From: Metabacillus niabensis
Lineage (GTDB): Bacteria > Bacillota > Bacilli > Bacillales > Bacillaceae
Assembly (NCBI RefSeq): GCF_020524345.1
Contig: NZ_JAIVLH010000017.1
Location: 80,384 to 144,383 of the forward strand
Direction of reading: 5' to 3'
Length of the DNA stretch: 64,000 nt
This document shows positions 35,743-44,584 of this stretch, one piece after another. A model generated the notes under the pieces. That model did not search any database, was not told the DNA's origin, and saw only the letters and a program-made list of their open reading frames with translations. The position numbers and the translations under genes are program-made. Within the stretch, counting starts at the first letter, position 1, and the number at the start of each line of letters is the position of its first letter.

Positions 35743-36965
35743 GAAATGACATCCTTTTTCTTCATTCTACTTTGCATATAGGCATAAACAAAAAGATAAA
35801 CAAATAAAACTGTTGCAATGAGTACCTCTATAAACACAATCAGATCTGATTTAACGAGAGTAACAATTGAATATATTACAACTTGAATGAGGAGTATGTT
35901 ATATATAATTTTTAGAAAGCTGCTCATTTTTTTCTTCTCAGCGTATGGATAAAGATCGGGCAGCTCAAGCAATTCAAAATGCTTATACAAGCTCATGATT
36001 TGTATGCCTGTTAAAAATGTAAAGATAAACGATACCACAATACTCCCAATTAGCTCGAGATCCATAAATGATAAAATAACACAGCCGATAATGGTCAGTC
36101 TTACAACAATCCCGAAATAATCACCGGAACGAATGAATGCTCTCATAAATAAATATTCATATACATTTTCCTTATTGTATTTTACTCGACTGACAACCCA
36201 ATCTAAGTAGGCGCGACGCTTAGCTTGCTTCTTTAGCTTTGGTACATCTGTAAACAGATTAGCCAGCTTGTAAAATGATTGTTTTTTCCCTTCTTCTCTC
36301 GCAATTAGTGGCTCCCACTTTAATGCCTTTTTCTTTGCTGCATATGAAAAATAGGCATCGTATCCAGCCATAACGACCAATAAAATGGCCACAAATACAT
36401 ATGTTTGTGAAAAGATGAAAAAGATAACACACATATTGATTGCTAAGCGAACAAGGATATCTCCCCATTTTGCCGATGCTTCTGTAAAGTAACTAATTCT
36501 CCAGCTTACCCTTAAATTCCAAAATTTCACCAAAAGTAATAAAACAAGACTAATGAGCAATATGCGTCCATTTGCATTTGTTGCTTTAAAAAACAGTGGT
36601 GTAAAAAGAATTAACGGCACGATCACAAAAAAACTTTGAGAAATAAAGCTATACGTAAAAGCTTTTTGGAAATATTCTTTGAGCTTGTATTCCATCGGAA
36701 GTAGAAACACAATATCCGCTTCTTTCAATAGTGTTCTCACACTTGAAGCGATCATAATAAATGCAAAGGTCACTGTCATAATCAAGACGGCCGGAAAATC
36801 CGGTGATAAGGTTTCAAGCCATCTCTGATACGTTAAAGCCCCGCCTGCAGCAAGAAATATAAACACAAAAAGCAAATGGTCATTTAACATATATTTCAAA
36901 TATGACCTTGTTTCATTTATATGCTGATGAAGTCTTGTTTGCCAAATGTCATTAACTTTCTTCAT
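35739..36965 (-). CDS. ecsB: EcsB membrane subunit of the Ecs ABC transporter
   Basis: 408 residues, the length of B. subtilis EcsB. Six or more hydrophobic segments alternate with long basic cytoplasmic loops. With the EcsA ATPase it forms a transporter needed for normal protein secretion, intramembrane proteolysis by RasP, competence and sporulation in B. subtilis. It overlaps ecsA by 14 nt and ecsC by 4 nt, so the three are co-translated. Confidence 0.9.
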   Translation of the reverse strand: MKKVNDIWQTRLHQHINETRSYLKYMLNDHLLFVFIFLAAGGALTYQRWLETLSPDFPAVLIMTVTFAFIMIASSVRTLLKEADIVFLLPMEYKLKEYFQKAFTYSFISQSFFVIVPLILFTPLFFKATNANGRILLISLVLLLLVKFWNLRVSWRISYFTEASAKWGDILVRLAINMCVIFFIFSQTYVFVAILLVVMAGYDAYFSYAAKKKALKWEPLIAREEGKKQSFYKLANLFTDVPKLKKQAKRRAYLDWVVSRVKYNKENVYEYLFMRAFIRSGDYFGIVVRLTIIGCVILSFMDLELIGSIVVSFIFTFLTGIQIMSLYKHFELLELPDLYPYAEKKKMSSFLKIIYNILLIQVVIYSIVTLVKSDLIVFIEVLIATVLFVYLFVYAYMQSRMKKKDVIS

Positions 36966-37698
36966 CTTGATCTTCCTTTGTTAATTGAATATAAAGATCG
37001 TCTAATGTAGCATCCCTCATACCAAACTGTTCCCTTAACTGATGCAATGTTCCTTTTGCACGTACTTTTCCATTATGTAAAATAACAAACGCATCACAAT
37101 ACCGTTCAGCAGTCGCTAATATATGTGTAGACATTAAAATGCCCGATCCATGGCTTTTCGCTTTATCCATCATCTCAAGCAGGGAGTTTATCGCTAATGG
37201 ATCTAACCCTACAAACGGTTCATCAATGATATACAATTCAGGTTCGATTAGAAAGGCGCACATAATCATTACCTTCTGCTTCATTCCTTTTGAAAAATGA
37301 GCAGGAAACCATTTTAACCGCTTTTCCATCCTGAATTCTTTTAACAATGGTTGTAGACGCTTTTGAAATGTTTCTTTATCAAGTCCATATGCCATTGCCG
37401 TTAACTCAAGATGTTCATGTAATGTTAATTCATCATAAAGAATCGGTGTTTCAGGAATAAAGCTGAATTGTGAACGATAAGCTGCCGAGTCTTGCACAAA
37501 TGTATGACCGTTTATGGAAACTTGTCCTTTATGTGCTTCCATCGTACCGATAATATGCTTAATCGTGGTACTTTTCCCTGCTCCATTCAAACCAATTAAT
37601 CCAACAATTTGTCCTTTTTCAACTTCAAATGATATATCCTTTAAAACAGGATTTCTTGTATAACCACCTGTTAGATTTTCTATTTTTAACAATGCCAT
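36952..37698 (-). CDS. ecsA: EcsA ATPase of the Ecs ABC transporter
   Basis: 248 residues. Walker A GLNGAGKSTTIK at about 36, signature FSKGMKQKV, Walker B LYIIDEP, switch His in MSTHILATAE. First gene of ecsABC; AAGGAGATCC precedes the ATG. The 885-base gap to the divergent hit gene is filled largely by a composite repeat, so its promoter must lie in or near it. Confidence 0.93.
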   Translation of the reverse strand: MALLKIENLTGGYTRNPVLKDISFEVEKGQIVGLIGLNGAGKSTTIKHIIGTMEAHKGQVSINGHTFVQDSAAYRSQFSFIPETPILYDELTLHEHLELTAMAYGLDKETFQKRLQPLLKEFRMEKRLKWFPAHFSKGMKQKVMIMCAFLIEPELYIIDEPFVGLDPLAINSLLEMMDKAKSHGSGILMSTHILATAERYCDAFVILHNGKVRAKGTLHQLREQFGMRDATLDDLYIQLTKEDQDEES

Positions 37699-37843
37699 TG
37701 TTTATGGATCTCCTTTTTCTTTTTATAGTAACAAAAAACATAAACACTTGCTCAAATTGACCGTAATTTTTTTGCATATCCTGTAATCTTTCGGACATTA
37801 TAATTAGTGAGGAAGGGATCCTTGTCAAAACAAAAAACCTTAT

Positions 37844-38380
37844 AAATGAGGTGTTTGTTCCAGACAATATCTTTTAACTCAAGGGATAAAATGTATGATC
37901 CATTGCTTTATAAACAACTTACGGAATGAGGTGTTTACGGGCCGCTATTCATTTGAATTAGACGCTCGGTATTACATCATTTTGTAGATGAGGTGTTTAT
38001 CAAAGACAATTTCTCTTTTTGTTACGTTAAGTAAACAACTAACAAGGGGATGGTTGTATTGAACAATGGTCAGGACACTTTTCAATAACATTTAAATAAA
38101 ATGTTAAATGAGGTGTTTGTCAAAGACAATTTATTGTTTTTACCCATTGATGATAGAACACTTACGAAATGAGGTGTTTACGGGCCGCTATTTTCTTGAA
38201 ATAAACGCTCGAATGTAACATCATTTTGTAAATGAGGTGTTTGTCAAAATACAGTAATCTTTTCCATATGTTAGGTCGTTTATCACTTAACAAGGGGATG
38301 GTTGTATTGAACAATGGCGATTTCACATCAGATGACATTTAAATCTAAATGTTAAATGAGGTGTTTATCAAAGATACTTT
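37844..38380. repeat. composite tandem repeat in the ecsA-hit gap
   Basis: Seven copies of a box reading (A)AATGAGGTGTTT begin at 37844, 37924, 37986, 38106, 38167, 38230 and 38354. The stretches between follow an A-B-C-A-B-C-A order, giving a higher-order period of about 250 bp. B units share ACGGGCCGCTATT. C units share AACAAGGGGATGGTTGTATT. A units contain TTGTCAAAGACAA, a small hairpin. Several boxes could open short reading frames starting MRCL, but none is conserved between copies, so I call no gene. The gap otherwise holds AT-rich DNA. Confidence 0.9.
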
Positions 38381-38583
38381 TCCCATTATATGAGTTATTC
38401 TTCCCTTCTTCAGGAACAGAGTGAACATTCGTTTCACTCTGTTCTTTTTCATATAAAGATGCTTGTGGTAAAATATAGCTGTTCATACATAGATAATTTC
38501 TGATTGAAACAATAACATACTTACCTTACAAATGATGTTGAAACATGTTGAACATGAAAAATAATTGAAGGATGTGTGAGTAG

Positions 38584-39006
38584 ATGAGTGACTGCATTTT
38601 TTGCAAAATCGTCAATGGAGAAATTCCAAGTGCAAAAGTATTTGAAAATGAACATGTAGTAGCGTTTCTTGATATTAGCCAAGTAACAAAAGGTCATACA
38701 TTAGTTGTGCCAAAAGTACATAAAGAAAATATCTATGAACTTACACCTGAAATTGCCGGAAAACTTTTTGAGGTTGTCCCTAAAATTGCAAATTCAATTA
38801 AAGAACAATTTCAGCCAATCGGTTTAAACCTCCTGAATAACAACGGCGAAAAAGCCGGACAATCTGTTTTCCATTACCATATGCATATTATTCCAAGATA
38901 CGGTAAAGGTGATGGCTTCGGTGCAGTATGGAAACCACATACAGAAGAGTATACTCCACAGGATTTACAGGAAATTGCTTCTACAATTCATAATGGTATA
39001 TCTTAA
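38584..39006 (+). CDS. hit: HIT-family nucleotide-binding protein
   Basis: 140 residues with the histidine-triad motif in HYHMHIIPRY (about residues 97-106) and the N-terminal CIFCKIVNGEIPSA containing two zinc-ligand-type cysteines. HIT enzymes hydrolyse AMP-lysine-type phosphoramidates. Divergent from ecsA exactly as in B. subtilis. Start ATG preceded by GAAGGATGTGTG. Confidence 0.92.
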   Translation: MSDCIFCKIVNGEIPSAKVFENEHVVAFLDISQVTKGHTLVVPKVHKENIYELTPEIAGKLFEVVPKIANSIKEQFQPIGLNLLNNNGEKAGQSVFHYHMHIIPRYGKGDGFGAVWKPHTEEYTPQDLQEIASTIHNGIS

Positions 39007-39012
39007 CTTTTC

Positions 39013-39029
39013 GGCCGCTTGAAGCGGCC
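39013..39029 (+). terminator. terminator after hit
   Basis: GGCCGCTTGAAGCGGCC followed by TTTTCTT, seven bases past the hit stop. Confidence 0.85.
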
Positions 39030-39165
39030 TTTTCTTATACACCTAAATATGTAACCGTTTTATCCATTAACTTTCACAAAGATGAAAATTTTCAGTCTAC
39101 ATTTCCTCCTCTATTCATGATAGGATATGAGTATTATTTTACGTTCTAATCAAGGAGGGCAATTC

Positions 39166-40245
39166 ATGAGAGCTTATAATTTTAATGCAGGACCCGCGGC
39201 AATTCCATTACCTGTGCTTGAACGCGCACAAAAGGAACTAGTTAATTTCCAAAATACAGGCATGTCTGTTATGGAGCTTAGCCATCGCAGTAAAGATTAC
39301 GAAGAAGTTCACAATCGTGCTAACTCATTACTTAGGGAACTATTAGGAATTCCTGACAACTATGAAGTCTTATTTTTACAAGGTGGGGCAAGCCTTCAAT
39401 TCTCAATGATTCCAATGAATTTCTTAAAAGAAGGACAAACTGCTCACTTTATTATGTCAGGTGCTTGGTCTGACAAAGCACTAAAAGAAGCAAAATTTTT
39501 CGGTGAAACAAGAATTTTAGCGTCAAGTAAAGAAGATAATTACACCCATATCCCAACCGACTATTCATTAGATGAAGTAAAGGATGGAGCTTACCTTCAC
39601 ATCACATCAAACAATACGATTTTCGGAACTCAGTGGCAGGAATACCCGGACAGCCCTATTCCACTAATCGCTGACATGTCAAGTGATATCTTATGTAAGG
39701 AAATTGATGTTGAGAAGTTTTCACTGATTTATGCAGGAGCTCAAAAAAACCTGGGTCCATCTGGTGTGACAGTTGTTATTGTAAAAAAAGAATTTTTAGA
39801 ATCTGCAAAAGAAGATGTTCCAACAATCTTAAACTATCGAACTCATGCTAAAAATAATTCTTTATTCAACACACCACCTACGTTTGCGATCTATATGCTT
39901 TCTCTTGTATTAGAATGGGTTAAAGAACAAGGCGGAGTAAAAAACATTCAAAAAATCAATGAAGAAAAAGCAGGATCTATTTATTCTGCCATTGATAATA
40001 GCGACGGGTTCTATAAAGCTCACGCAACAGATGATAGTCGCTCATTAATGAATATCACGTTCACACTGCCTAGTGAAGAACTTACAAAGAAATTCCTTCA
40101 AGAAGCAAAAGAACGTCAATTCATCGGCCTGGCAGGTCATAGATCTGTAGGTGGCTGCAGAGCATCTACTTACAATGCAGTACCAAAAGAAGCATGTGTT
40201 GCACTCGCTGAATTCATGACTGAATTTAAACATCAAAATAGCTAA
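39166..40245 (+). CDS. serC: phosphoserine aminotransferase
   Basis: 359 residues, equal to B. subtilis SerC. Class V aminotransferase: N-terminal NFNAGPAAIP, PLP lysine in YAGAQKNLGPSGV (about residue 197), C-terminal GHRSVGGCRAS. It converts 3-phosphohydroxypyruvate to phosphoserine in serine synthesis. ATG at 39166 follows AAGGAGGG at good spacing; the 13 in-frame codons before it precede the site. Confidence 0.95.
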   Translation: MRAYNFNAGPAAIPLPVLERAQKELVNFQNTGMSVMELSHRSKDYEEVHNRANSLLRELLGIPDNYEVLFLQGGASLQFSMIPMNFLKEGQTAHFIMSGAWSDKALKEAKFFGETRILASSKEDNYTHIPTDYSLDEVKDGAYLHITSNNTIFGTQWQEYPDSPIPLIADMSSDILCKEIDVEKFSLIYAGAQKNLGPSGVTVVIVKKEFLESAKEDVPTILNYRTHAKNNSLFNTPPTFAIYMLSLVLEWVKEQGGVKNIQKINEEKAGSIYSAIDNSDGFYKAHATDDSRSLMNITFTLPSEELTKKFLQEAKERQFIGLAGHRSVGGCRASTYNAVPKEACVALAEFMTEFKHQNS

Positions 40246-40255
40246 GTTAGTTTGG

Positions 40256-40282
40256 AAGAAAAGGATTTCATGTCCTTTTCTT
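40256..40282 (+). terminator. terminator after serC
   Basis: 10-bp stem AAGAAAAGGA/TCCTTTTCTT followed by TTTTG. Confidence 0.85.
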
Positions 40283-40396
40283 TTTTGTATTTCCAAGAAT
40301 AGGTCTAAATAAGAAATCCCCTATTTTTACCACAGCATAAATCCTCTGTACGATATGTATAAATGTTGCTATAATAATAAATAAGTTCTCTCGCAA

Positions 40397-40456
40397 TAGG
40401 AAATGAGTTCACTATTGGGGAGAAGAAATTTAGGAGATTAGAAGAGGAGAGATGAG
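40397..40456 (+). promoter_or_regulatory. TRAP-binding site overlapping the trpP ribosome binding site
   Basis: Five NAG triplets start at exactly 5-nt intervals (40434, 40439, 40444, 40449, 40454), with further UAG/GAG triplets at 40397, 40405, 40420 and 40431. They run over the AGAGGAG ribosome binding site and stop four bases before the trpP ATG. TRAP bound to tryptophan would cover the site and block translation, as shown for B. subtilis trpP. Confidence 0.82.
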
Positions 40457-40459
40457 AAA

Positions 40460-40984
40460 ATGAACACAAGAGTATTAGTTATTTTATCTTTATTTGCTGC
40501 AATTGGTGCTGTACTAAGTATGATAATGCCTCCATTTTTCGGTGGTATGAAGCCAGACATGATGTTAACGATGATGTTTATCGGAATTATTATGTTTCCT
40601 GCAATTCAAAATGTCACATTGCTAGGTATTGTGACTGGATTTTTATCTGCATTAACATCAGCATTCCCTGGCGGATTCGTTCCAAATATCATTGACAAAG
40701 TGGTAACAGCATTCGTATTTTACGGCCTAGTTCTAGCATTTAAGAAAATTGCACAAAAAGTTGCAACAGCAACAGTACTCACAGTGATTGGCACAATTGT
40801 ATCAGGAACAGTTTTCCTTACTGCCGCATCATTAATTGTCGGCCTACCAGGAGGAGCAGCTTTTTCAATGTTATTCGTAACGGTTGTATTACCTGCTACA
40901 TTATTGAACGGCGCTGCGATGATTATTATCCTGCCAATTGTTCAAGCTATTTTCAAACGCTCAAGAATTATAACAGTCGCTTAA
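40460..40984 (+). CDS. trpP: tryptophan transporter TrpP
   Basis: 174-residue integral membrane protein with five to six helices and the family segment IMPPFFGGMKPDMML, matching B. subtilis TrpP (YhaG), a tryptophan importer. The leader carries (G/U)AG repeats over the ribosome binding site, which supports both the identity and translational control by tryptophan. Lies between serC and yhaH; strong terminator follows. Confidence 0.92.
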   Translation: MNTRVLVILSLFAAIGAVLSMIMPPFFGGMKPDMMLTMMFIGIIMFPAIQNVTLLGIVTGFLSALTSAFPGGFVPNIIDKVVTAFVFYGLVLAFKKIAQKVATATVLTVIGTIVSGTVFLTAASLIVGLPGGAAFSMLFVTVVLPATLLNGAAMIIILPIVQAIFKRSRIITVA

Positions 40985-40994
40985 GACAAATACA

Positions 40995-41042
40995 AAGCAA
41001 GAAAGAGGATGTTTATAGATTCATCCTCTTTCTTGCTTTTTT
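40995..41042. terminator. bidirectional terminator after trpP
   Basis: Perfect 17-bp stem AAGCAAGAAAGAGGATG/CATCCTCTTTCTTGCTT with a 10-nt loop and T-run. It also ends just before the convergent small membrane gene. Confidence 0.92.
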
Positions 41043-41054
41043 TATTTCATTTTA

Positions 41055-41246
41055 TCAATTAAAAATCATTAAAATAATCCCTATAAGCAGCATTGCTGCT
41101 CCCCCGGTAGCAAGTACCGATACTTTTTGTTTCACGATTTTTTTAGGTGGATAAGATGCTGATTGCTGCAGAAGTTTAAAGTAATGAAAAGCACCTATAA
41201 AGAGTAATAAACTAATGACAAAAAATAAAAAGATGACACCTGACAT
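41055..41246 (-). CDS. small two-helix membrane protein
   Basis: 63 residues: helix 1 (residues 2-20), a basic linker PPKKIVKQK, helix 2 (42-61). ATG at 41246 follows AAGGAGGG with 6-nt spacing, a strong site. I do not recognise the family. Single gene between convergent trpP and the repeat array. Confidence 0.68.
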   Translation of the reverse strand: MSGVIFLFFVISLLLFIGAFHYFKLLQQSASYPPKKIVKQKVSVLATGGAAMLLIGIILMIFN

Positions 41247-41361
41247 TCTCATCCCTCCTTATATATGTTTGGATTTTTATTCTATTCGGGGAGAGCTATT
41301 CCAGGAGAGATTCCTTCGTGTTTCGCTTTTGAAGAACATTTCAGAGGGTTATTTTCTTACT

Positions 41362-41545
41362 TTTGTCTTTCATCCCTCTTATGAAAGACATTTCAACGGA
41401 GTTATTCCCTACTTTGTCCTTCATCCCTCTCATGAAAGACATTTCAACCGAAGTTCTCCCTTCTTTTGTTCTTCATCCCTCTCATGAATGACATTTCTAC
41501 TGAATTACTCTCCACTTTTGTCCTTCATCCCTCTCATAAAAGACA
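41362..41545. repeat. tandem array of 52-bp hairpin units (array 2)
   Basis: Hairpin parts start at 41362, 41413, 41465 and 41517 (period 51-52). Each has arms TGTCTTTCA / TGAAAGACA or variants and a CCCTCT loop, then ATTTC and a diverged linker. A decayed unit lies on each side (41327 and 41571). Compensating and uncompensated arm changes both occur. The rest of the 560-base gap, up to yhaH, is AT-rich without a recognised gene. Confidence 0.9.
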
Positions 41546-41805
41546 TTTCATAGCGCTCCCTCATCTATCCTGTCCTTCACACTTATAAAAACCTAAAAAC
41601 CTATTCCCCTGCTCGCGGTACCTTTTCATCATGAATGTCTAAACATGTCCATGAAGAGCGTGAAACACGGGACTTATAAACGACTTAATAAATAGGTATG
41701 CTATACTTTAGATATGTATGTATAATGTTTATAGAAGACATCTTTGGGTATGTTGAAAAAGTAAGTATGTCTCATTCATTTTACATAGTTGTGGAGGGAT
41801 GCAGT

Positions 41806-42159
41806 TTGTCAAATAATAAATCATTGTTAGTTGGATTACTTGTTGGAGGTGTAATCGGCGGTGTTGCCACATTACTCTCAACCCCTTCATCAGGAAAAGA
41901 GTTACGCAGTCAAATCAATCTAAACCGTAAGCAAATCGAAGATCTTGTAAATCAATTAAAAAAAGAAAGTAAAGCACTAAAGGTTCAATTAGTTCAAACG
42001 GCAAAAGAAGGTTCTGAGGTCGTAAAAGAAGTTTCCGCCGACTTAATGAAGTCTATTCAACAGTATCAACAGGACACTGAACCACATAAAGAAAATATTA
42101 TGAAAGAAATTGAAGAAATCGATTCCAGAATTAAACAACTTGAAAAAACATTAAACTAG
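41806..42159 (+). CDS. yhaH: YtxH-domain protein YhaH
   Basis: 117 residues. An N-terminal glycine-rich membrane helix (LLVGLLVGGVIGGVATLLS) followed by STPSSGKELR and a long helical tail, the YtxH pattern; B. subtilis YhaH is 118 residues. General-stress or cell-envelope role is assumed for the family. TTG start at 41806 follows TGGAGGGATGCAG; upstream in-frame ATGs lack a site. Confidence 0.85.
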   Translation: MSNNKSLLVGLLVGGVIGGVATLLSTPSSGKELRSQINLNRKQIEDLVNQLKKESKALKVQLVQTAKEGSEVVKEVSADLMKSIQQYQQDTEPHKENIMKEIEEIDSRIKQLEKTLN

Positions 42160-42188
42160 TTTTCAGCTAAAAATATTTTTGGAGTAAT

Positions 42189-42230
42189 AAAAAAGTGTGA
42201 TAGACAAGCCATGTCTTCACACTTTTTTTA
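42189..42230 (+). terminator. terminator after yhaH
   Basis: Stem AAAAAGTGTGA-GAC/GTC-TCACACTTTTT with a T-run. Confidence 0.8.
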
Positions 42231-42360
42231 TTGGCTGAACCCTTGATATAATAGGGTTTTTAAAAATTTTTAAAAATTTCGTAAATTTATATCTTTATTA
42301 ATCTTTATTTTATTGGCATAATAGAGAATAATACATTTGGAAGATCAGGGGTGACGGCTG

Positions 42361-42939
42361 ATGAAACATAACGAAAGGGAATATACAGTAAAAGAAGCCT
42401 TGTTATTTAGTCAACGTGTTGCGCAGCTGAGTAAAGCATTGTGGAAAACAATTGAAAAGGATTGGCAGCAGTGGATTAAGCCTTATGATTTAAATATTAA
42501 TGAGCATCATATTCTGTGGATTGCTGATCATTTGAATGGTGCATCCATTTCAGAGATTGCTAAATTTGGAGTGATGCATGTTTCTACTGCTTTCAACTTT
42601 TCAAAGAAGCTTGAGGAAAGAGGATATCTTGAGTTCTCGAAAAAAGCTAATGACAAGCGAAACACGTATATTAAGTTAACAAAACAAGGCGAAGAAGTTC
42701 TTTCAAAACTGTTAGAAGACTTTAGTCCAGACAGGAACTCTGTTTTAAAAGGGGCTTTACCACTTCAAAATTTATATGGTAAATTTCCTGAAATGATGGA
42801 AATGATGTGTATCATTCGTAATATTTATGGCGAAGACTTTATGGAAATCTTTGAACAATCATTCCATAACATTGAAGATTCATTTAATAATGAACAAGAA
42901 AAAGAGTCTAAGTCTGAACAGCTCATTTCTTCTCCTTAA
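42361..42939 (+). CDS. scoC: MarR-family transition-state regulator ScoC (Hpr)
   Basis: 192 residues. Winged helix-turn-helix of the MarR type ([22 protein letters not shown], about 62-83) followed by a helical dimerisation tail; the N-terminal [15 protein letters not shown] matches Hpr. In B. subtilis it represses extracellular protease genes, the opp operon and sporulation genes. ATG preceded by AGGGGTGACGG. It neighbours yhaI, as in B. subtilis. Confidence 0.92.
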   Translation: MKHNEREYTVKEALLFSQRVAQLSKALWKTIEKDWQQWIKPYDLNINEHHILWIADHLNGASISEIAKFGVMHVSTAFNFSKKLEERGYLEFSKKANDKRNTYIKLTKQGEEVLSKLLEDFSPDRNSVLKGALPLQNLYGKFPEMMEMMCIIRNIYGEDFMEIFEQSFHNIEDSFNNEQEKESKSEQLISSP

Positions 42940-42951
42940 TGAAAAAGAAGA

Positions 42952-43281
42952 CTACATTAGGTCTACAAAATCATCCATTAAGGAGCTGTATAAGTTTTGT
43001 CTATGTATCGCATGGATTGTTTCATATAAATCCAGCTTCGGGTTTAATTGGCCGGCAAATCGCGTAAGGAGGTCTGTAAAGATCACTAATCCTTGCGCTT
43101 TTTGTTCTTCATGTAATTTGGAAAGTTCTTCGCAAATCATCAGTACTTCTTCAATTTCTTCTTTACTTAATCCTTTCGACATCACTAAATGATAAAAGGG
43201 GAATTTGGCAGGCTCCACTATTTTTAATAATAACGATTGGTAATATTCCAATGTTTCCAATCTTTTTTCTATCGAATTCAT
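42952..43281 (-). CDS. yhaI: conserved protein YhaI (DUF1878)
   Basis: 109 residues, helical, starting MNSIEKRLETLEYYQSLL; matches the DUF1878/YhaI family (B. subtilis about 113). Function unknown; a fold with helix-turn-helix-like middle (LSKEEIEEVLMICEEL) suggests a regulatory or binding role, unproven. GAGGGTAAGGA precedes the ATG. Converges with scoC with a 12-nt gap. Confidence 0.85.
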   Translation of the reverse strand: MNSIEKRLETLEYYQSLLLKIVEPAKFPFYHLVMSKGLSKEEIEEVLMICEELSKLHEEQKAQGLVIFTDLLTRFAGQLNPKLDLYETIHAIHRQNLYSSLMDDFVDLM

Positions 43282-43379
43282 TCCTTACCCTCTTTCTTAA
43301 CTCACATTGTTGTTCTTTATTGTATAGTATTCCTTACACGAAAGGAAGTTTTTCTCAAATTACATAGGTTCATATAATA

Positions 43380-43545
43380 AAGTGAGACTTATCACGCTCA
43401 AAACGCCACGTCTTATAGCTTCGCCTGACTTGGGGACGTCCTATCCTTCGTCGGATCTTTACGGGCAGTTATCTTCCACTTCCACTTATCTCTTTTCTTA
43501 TCTCGAATCTTTCGATAAGAGTTTTACTACCCGTTAAGATGAGAT
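43380..43545. repeat. structured intergenic element
   Basis: About 165 bp of higher-GC sequence than its surroundings with paired segments: ACGGGCAGT (43470) with ACTACCCGT (43528), CTTATC/GATAAG around 43498-43520, and GCCACGTC with GACGTCC. No reading frame. It resembles dispersed Bacillus intergenic repeats or a structured RNA; with one copy in the window I cannot decide. It accounts for most of the 380-base gap after yhaI. Confidence 0.5.
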
Positions 43546-43663
43546 AAATTTCACATTTTCTTTTTTAAATCGTTTACATTTAAAATTCCTTATTGATTTT
43601 TTCCTTACACCATCGTACAGTATGTTAGTAATTAGTTTTGTATTATGTTTGGATGGTGAGACA

Positions 43664-44206
43664 ATGTACTGTTGGAAAACCATAAACCTTTCAAGGGATA
43701 TTGGTCTACACAGAATTTTATTTATATCAATGATCACTATGATTCTTGTTTTTATTTTAACCTACTTACCTATCAACCTGCTATTTCCAAAGATTCATTT
43801 TGATGATGGACATTTCTTATTATTTATGTTTATTTTGGTCAGCATGATGCCTGTTCACAAATTACTACATGTTTTTCCGTTGATACTAACCGGATGTCGT
43901 GTTTCGTTTAATATTAAATTTTATCGTGTGTTCCCTACTTTCCAACTCAAAGCTTGTGAAGGAATAAAAAAGAAACGAATGATCATTTCCTTATTAACTC
44001 CGTTTCTTACCTTCACCATTTTATTTTTGATTGGAGGCCTATATTTTCCGGCCTATATCCATTATTTAAGTATAGCTTTTGCCTTCCATATTGGCATGTG
44101 TGTACCGGATTTCTTATTACTAAGACAACTATTATTCGCTCCAAAGGTTTGTACGATTGAGGAGTATGAGGATGGTTATGAGGTACTAGTCCAAAACAAT
44201 AGATAA
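43664..44206 (+). CDS. DUF3267-like membrane protein with degenerate metal motif
   Basis: 180 residues with four helices. Members of DUF3267 carry HExxH in the second helix, like zinc metalloproteases; here the motif reads HKLLH (in MPVHKLLHVFP), with Lys in place of the catalytic Glu, and no obvious third ligand. Probably not a protease in its present form. Start at ATG 43664 with GGATGGTGAG upstream; an in-frame ATG at 43622 has no site. Confidence 0.65.
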   Translation: MYCWKTINLSRDIGLHRILFISMITMILVFILTYLPINLLFPKIHFDDGHFLLFMFILVSMMPVHKLLHVFPLILTGCRVSFNIKFYRVFPTFQLKACEGIKKKRMIISLLTPFLTFTILFLIGGLYFPAYIHYLSIAFAFHIGMCVPDFLLLRQLLFAPKVCTIEEYEDGYEVLVQNNR

Positions 44207-44207
44207 G

Positions 44208-44236
44208 AAAGTGGCAATTACGCTTGTCACTTTTTT
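44208..44236 (+). terminator. terminator after the DUF3267-like gene
   Basis: AAAGTG-CA/TG-CACTTT stem with one mismatch, T-run after it. Confidence 0.7.
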
Positions 44237-44325
44237 ACATTTTTGTGCAAATCAGATGTCAATGCTATCTTTTTCATAAATAGTTTGGTAATCTAATATG
44301 TATAATGTGGGGAGGGGGATCTCTG

Positions 44326-44505
44326 GTGATCATTTTCTTTATCTTGTTTGCAGTCTTTATCTTGTTTTACATAAATAAGCTTACAAATACATTGTGTTTA
44401 GTTCGCGAGATTCCTGAAGACCGTCAAACGAAGGTTTTTAGAACAATCAATGTACTTATTACAATTCTGCTGATTTCTTCATATATTGAAGTTCTTTACA
44501 CCTAA
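44326..44505 (+). CDS. small membrane protein
   Basis: 59 residues; two hydrophobic segments (1-18 and 40-57) separated by a charged loop EIPEDRQTK. GTG start lies 7 nt after GGGGAGGGGG, a very strong site. No family recognised. Confidence 0.6.
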   Translation: MIIFFILFAVFILFYINKLTNTLCLVREIPEDRQTKVFRTINVLITILLISSYIEVLYT

Positions 44506-44584
44506 AAGCTTTATGTTTTGCCTCGAGTAAGTCATTTATTAATGGTACTGGTTGTTCTTCGGGGCCTTATTGCTTACATACATA

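Noticed and set aside
41362..41545. CRISPR-like array
   Set aside because: Same reason as array 1; the linkers are degenerate copies of each other, not unique spacers.
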